DNA from: Sinonovacula constricta
Taxonomy: Eukaryota; Mollusca; Bivalvia; Cardiida; Solecurtidae
Direction: 5' to 3'
Length of the DNA stretch: 64,000 bases
Assembly (NCBI GenBank): GCA_007844125.1
Contig: CM017572.1
Location: 38,689,397 to 38,753,396 of the forward strand
Part shown: one piece after another, positions 60,501-64,000 of the stretch
Numbering within the stretch: position 1 is the first letter of the stretch
Layout: each line of letters opens with the position of its first letter
Translations under genes and position numbers: made by a program
Notes under the pieces: generated by a model
What the model was told of the DNA's origin: nothing
Seen by the model: only the letters and a program-made list of their open reading frames with translations
The model's database searches: none

Positions 60501-63500
60501 GGTGCGACTATGTTATATAGATTTAGAAACTGTAAAATACTCTGATTTTGCTTCATTTATGTACATAATTGTTTGGTGATGTATATAGTATCATGTTAAG
60601 TTTGGGACAACGCGCATATATACACGTTTACTTTTTGTGATTGTATTTATTTCAGGTGCCATCGTCAATATATCGAGCATTTGTGGTCCACTACCGGTTA
60701 GTTGGCACACTTCTGTATTTTCTTTATAGACAAGCCTAAGCTTTATGGCTGTATTAATGTTCAATTCATGTTACCTATGTTCTTGAGAAGGTATGCAAAA
60801 TTAGGGTTAAGTGAAAGCTGTTTATGACATTGGCCCAGTTGTTAGATAGTGCACATCTTGACGTATACCGCCTAAAATGTCCATTATTTCCAAATCTATA
60901 AACAAGTATGCTGAAAATGGATATGGACGTCAGAGTTGAATACCTGAATGTTCATGTAAAATTAACTTAAATGTAAGTTGTTACGTGGTTTTCTTAGTTT
61001 AAAAATACCTTACTGTACAGCGTTGATCGGATATAAAATACTTTTTAGGTAATGACAGCTGTGGTGTTATGCTTTTGCTTTAATATTGACATGGATGTGG
61101 GGCAACAATAAACAGCATTTTGCGGGATCTTTTCCGGTAAAATTTGTTTGTTTAGATGTAAGAGAGACAACAAAATGGTCCAAACTGTCGGATACTACCT
61201 TAAATTACTAAACTGGGTTCTTCTTAATATGAATTCTTAATTAAATATAACGGATACCAACATGAACATACTCATAATGAATATCCGACAATGATAAATA
61301 TGCAACTATAGACTTTCATTAAATAATCATTCCAATGTTTTACTTTCATAAAATCATGTTACCAATTTAGTAAAATCCACGACACATACATTTTGTTAAA
61401 TTTCGATTACTGAAATCTTCTATTACAAGTATTTAGATATGCTTGCTATGTTTAATGATATATATAAATTTAGATGCCGGCTGTTGGAGCATATTGTATG
61501 ACCAAAGCGGCCTGCGATTCGTTTACGAGATGTCTTTCACTGGGTGAGTTTTCCTAATAAGAACAAATGTAGGTATGGCAGATAAAAGAAACTAAAAAGG
61601 TTTGCAGTATTTTCGTCTGTTGACACTTACAGGCTGTCTGTAAGTCATGCAAATAATGGTGATGATGTGTAAGGAAAATACTTCGGACAGATTTGTAAAC
61701 CGCCGTGAGACAGGATAATTTATGATTACCAAACTAGAAAAGTCGATGATGAGAAGCATCAAAGGTTTTCAGTATACTATAAATCTCGACAAAAGGTGTA
61801 TATTACGCATATTCTTAACAACATAGAATGGTATGGTATTAATAAATCTGACCTTTCATGATAAAAATATTTTAATATTATCCGAGATGGTTACTGCTAT
61901 TTAGTAAATCTGGGTGTAAGGAAGTAATTACTAGTCTGAACATGTTTTGTTCTTTTTGCAAAATGCTCAGGTAATAAAAGTCTATGACAAGGAACAAAAG
62001 CTTATGTCAGATTTAAGGTTTGAACACAGAACCCTCCGATCCCGAGTCCATAACCTTAACCTCTTTACCAAGAACACTTCAATGCTGTCTTGCTGTTTTA
62101 AAAATTTGCTTTACTGGTAATCCAAATCGTAAATAAAATCTTTTTGAAAACTTGTCATAACGGGTCTATGGTTTAAATTCGGAACCATCCGATTCCGAGT
62201 CCATGCCCTTAACTTCTTGACCAAGAATACTTCAAACATATTATAAATACTTTCTTGGTGTATTGCACGTGTCTCTTGTGCAAGTGAATTAAATAAATTA
62301 ATTATCCGAATCTTTTATAAGTTCCTTTTAAAAACTTGTCTATAGAAATTTTAAAAATAGCAGAAGGAAATAAAGCAAACTCTCTTGTTTTCGGACACGT
62401 TTGCATGAAAATTACAGACACGCAAAATTAGATATAAAATTAGATAAATAGAATGCTGATTACCGAATTAGGACCAATATTTGATCAAGGTTAGGAAATC
62501 CACAAAACAACTTTCCCCATGTGCTAATTTATATATATGGGCGCCGCCTTCAGCGCTTCGCAAATTACACACAATCGTATGTGGGTGGTCTATTTGAAGT
62601 AGGAAAAAGAAACCAATGCAGCGGTTACACATGTAACCGCAGTAATAAACGTAAATCAGTTCGTTTTGTACAATTATTATTCTAGAAACGTGTTTGTTAT
62701 TATCAAATTTAAAAGCAAAATACCCATGTAATGTTTCTACTGTCTGAAAAAGAAGAAAAGACATAAATGACCATATAACTAATGACCATGGGCTGTGTAG
62801 CTTGCGAGATTCAGAATGATTAATTCTAAATTCTCTATAGGTATATGATGGTAGAAAAACCTTAAAGTCACCCGATGCTAGAATCATCAGTCCTAATATG
62901 TGGAGGGATAAGTGCGAGTACGTGCATAGAAATGGGTGTTAAAAAAGACTAGACTCGGAAAACGCCCCGTGAAAATTATCTCATATATTAAAATACCGCT
63001 CGACCAGGGCAAGCACAAATGCAACAAAGGTCAGATACATTCAAACAGGATAGAAGTCATAAGGAGAATCAGCAATAGTTTTGCAAGCAAGGGATTGAAC
63101 TTAAAGCTACTTAGGTTGTAACCAATTCCAATAAGTTTTCTTATGTTAAGAGGCCAGAAAATGCATATTGAAAAGATCCCCTGTTTTGTTTCTCTTATAA
63201 TGCATACAGTATATAGCCAAAAATACGGAGTGGATTAGATATAGTTGCATAAGTGTTCTTATTCGGCTAATTGTATGAGTGTGATAGTAAATCAGTCATT
63301 GTTTAACTAAAAAAAAATGTTGTTGTTGTTTGTTTTGTTGTGTTTTGTTGTTGTTTGTTTTGTTTGTTTTGAAGCAAGAAACTGAATGGTAAAAAAATCT
63401 TGTAAAAATATTAAGTATGACAAAAAATCTTGTTTTCAGAATTGGCACCGTTTGGCGTAAGAGTGAATTCAATCAAGTAAGTGTCATGTAACTTGCTCTA

Positions 63501-63850
63501 AGTTTGTATATAAATCATTCTTTCCACACAAATGTATTTAAAGGAACATTTTAATTGATATAAGTAACGAAATACTACATAACTTACATTATAACTCTTG
63601 AAATCTGAGTTATATTTGTCTTTTTTATGCATTATCGATTTATGCAGTTGTCTGTGAATGAAAAGATTTGAAATCCATTTCAGTAAATGTTACAATTGAA
63701 GACTTATTCTGAGTGTACAACAGCATTTAAGTTTATATATTCTGGCTGTATTCTGTTTATTTTATGTGTTTCCATAGCCCCGGCACAATAGTCAGCAACA
63801 TAGCCCGCCGAGAACACGGTGCCTACCAAGACGATGAGCTTTATGAAAAG
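57023..63850 (+). CDS. Short-chain dehydrogenase/reductase (classical SDR), 3' end off window
   Basis: Eight exons give 210 residues in one uninterrupted frame. SDR enzymes are NAD(P)-dependent oxidoreductases with a Rossmann fold. Visible family signatures in order: TGASSGIG (residues 12-19, cofactor loop), D68 near DIN, NNAG (92-95), N117, S144 in NISS, Y157-x3-K161 (YCMTK) and NPG (186-188). The full N-S-Y-K catalytic set is present. It opens MSSLKGKVIVITG, with no signal peptide, so it is probably cytosolic. The family is usually 250-260 residues, so one or two more exons lie to the right. AGRN after strand 2 suggests NADP(H) preference because of the Arg, an inference. The closest style is FabG/DHRS-like SDRs common in invertebrates; the substrate cannot be told. 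Introns carry microsatellites and SINE pieces but all junctions are intact, so it looks functional. Confidence 0.93.
57130..57530. repeat. (GAT)n / (GCT)n microsatellites in SDR intron 1
   Basis: Runs of GTT, GAT and GCT triplets, the longest pure (GAT)n being about 57406-57468. The Met-, Ser- or His-rich open frames are their artefacts. The cluster ends about 25 bp before the exon 2 acceptor. Confidence 0.95.
57556..57695 (+). CDS. SDR exon 2 (cofactor-binding)
   Basis: The acceptor is ATTCCTTTAG and the donor is GTAAGA. It completes Gly13 and encodes ASSGIGEGIAIHFAGLG, then KLTLAGRNKENLNRVAEL and ends GSEPSA. It carries the glycine-rich loop and the strand-2 Arg. Confidence 0.95.
57840..58040. 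repeat. 83-bp tandem duplication in SDR intron 2
   Basis: GGATGACATTCAGCCTGAGT occurs at 57869 and 57952. Two full units and partial flanking units share ATTAAATCGCACTTTTGTGA. Confidence 0.9.
58130..58245 (-). mobile_element. tRNA-derived SINE fragment
   Basis: On the minus strand GGAATAGTCCAATGGTAGGA resembles a tRNA D arm, and AGTTCGAACCCCGG about 15 nt further is a B box. The anticodon arm between them is shortened. Confidence 0.6.
58629..58721 (+). CDS. SDR exon 3
   Basis: The acceptor is TTATTTCAG and the donor is GTAAGC, phase 0-0. It encodes VLTVQGDINNEEHRKDLVQK and then CIEKFQGIDVL, the strand 3 to strand 4 part of the Rossmann fold. Confidence 0.95.
58722..59905 (+). other. SDR intron 3, no features recognised
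   Basis: AT-rich with no array or mobile element recognised. Confidence 0.6.
59906..60044 (+). CDS. SDR exon 4
   Basis: The acceptor is TTGATTTCAG and the donor is GTAAGC. It encodes INNAGIIYYVKTLDTSAEQF, then MLNTNVRSPLFLTQLVVPFL. It contains NNAG and the structural/catalytic Asn117. Confidence 0.96.
60066..60262. repeat. 41-bp tandem repeat (about 4.5 copies) in SDR intron 4
   Basis: CCTCAACAGATAAAATGTAC then TGTTCCCCAGTTCGTATATA. The array starts about 20 bp after the donor, and copies are nearly identical, so it is recent. Confidence 0.93.
60656..60696 (+). CDS. SDR exon 5 (catalytic Ser)
   Basis: The acceptor is TATTTATTTCAG and the donor is GTTAGT. It is only 41 nt: it completes Gly137, then AIVNISSICGPLP. 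Ser144 is the catalytic serine. Confidence 0.92.
60697..61473 (+). other. SDR intron 5, no features recognised
   Basis: AT-rich with no array or mobile element recognised. Confidence 0.6.
61474..61543 (+). CDS. SDR exon 6 (catalytic Tyr and Lys)
   Basis: The acceptor is ATAAATTTAG and the donor is GTGAGT. It encodes MPAVGAYCMTKAACDSFTRC then LSL. Tyr157 and Lys161 form the YxxxK motif, 13 residues after Ser144. Confidence 0.95.
61985..62345 (-). mobile_element. Two diverged copies of a tRNA-Ser-like SINE
   Basis: On the minus strand TTGGTAAAGAGGTTAAGGTT then ATGGACTCGGGATCGGAGGG and GTTCAAACC (62016-62075) recall a tRNA-Ser gene with its extra arm. A second, more decayed copy lies at 62166-62233. 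Both are continued on the plus-strand right side by related TTTT.AAAACTTGTC sequence. Confidence 0.6.
62346..63439 (+). other. Remainder of SDR intron 6
   Basis: A T/G-rich low-complexity stretch at 63318-63372 (TGTTGTTTGTTTTG-like). Open frames on both strands here are uninformative. Confidence 0.6.
63440..63476 (+). CDS. SDR exon 7
   Basis: The acceptor is TTGTTTTCAG and the donor is GTAAGT, 37 nt. It completes Glu174, then LAPFGVRVNSI and the first two bases of Asn186. 'LAP-x-x-VRVN' is a standard SDR strand. Confidence 0.94.
63778..63850 (+). CDS. SDR exon 8
   Basis: The acceptor is TGTTTCCATAG and the donor is GTAGTA. It completes Asn186, then PGTIVSNIARREHGAYQDDE and LYEK, phase 0. 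PG (187-188) closes the cofactor site and the rest is the substrate-loop region. No further exon is seen in the last 150 bases. Confidence 0.93.
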
Positions 63851-64000
63851 GTAGTAAATAAGAATTTGGTTGATCACTTAGATGCACTTAGCTCTTTGTG
63901 CCTTTATCAAGAGATAGGTCAGATTTAAAAACGTGTCTGTAGTAATTATTGTAGGACCTAGTCATATTTTCCCATGCATTTAAATCCAAGTGTGAAAACA

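Overview
The window is a repeat-dominated piece of a metazoan genome, most likely a bivalve mollusc. Its genes are split by GT-AG introns. It carries tRNA-derived SINE-like sequences, a CR1/L2-type LINE, a Ty3/Gypsy relic and a repeat beginning TTAGCTCACC that I know from many bivalve genomes. There is a 100-base assembly gap at 21259-21358. Most long open frames in the window are artefacts of tandem arrays whose period is a multiple of three, or of simple repeats. They are not genes.

Layout. 1-1373: an 89-bp satellite broken by a 376-bp terminal-repeat element whose repeats carry a tRNA-like cloverleaf. 2150-4229: a 26-bp satellite. 5334-9331: three phase-compatible exons of a reprolysin-type (M12B, ADAM/ADAMTS-like) metalloprotease, covering prodomain end, furin site and start of the catalytic domain. 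9362-17876: a 43-bp satellite with a dead LINE (9415-13013, minus strand) inside it. 18216-21256: a second, unrelated 43-bp satellite, then the gap. 21481-45757: an 11-exon gene for a cysteine-rich, probably secreted protein built from alternating duplicated modules. Its introns hold three satellite systems (40 bp, 27/54 bp, and a roughly 11.6-kb field derived from a 45-bp monomer). 46145-47400: a SINE fragment and the bivalve repeat. 50121-53560: a decayed Gypsy element. 57023 to the right edge: eight exons of a classical short-chain dehydrogenase/reductase (SDR) with complete catalytic residues, running off the window.

The three host genes show no functional link to each other; they are ordinary neighbours separated by repeats. 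The metalloprotease exon carrying the zinc-binding HEXXH motif is not in the window. Whether the cysteine-rich exons belong to the same transcript as the metalloprotease cannot be decided here, because satellites and the gap lie between them. The most unusual item is the small terminal-repeat retroelement at 994-1369. It has a primer-binding site matching tRNA-Lys, a 4-bp target duplication, and a tRNA-like Pol III unit inside each terminal repeat.
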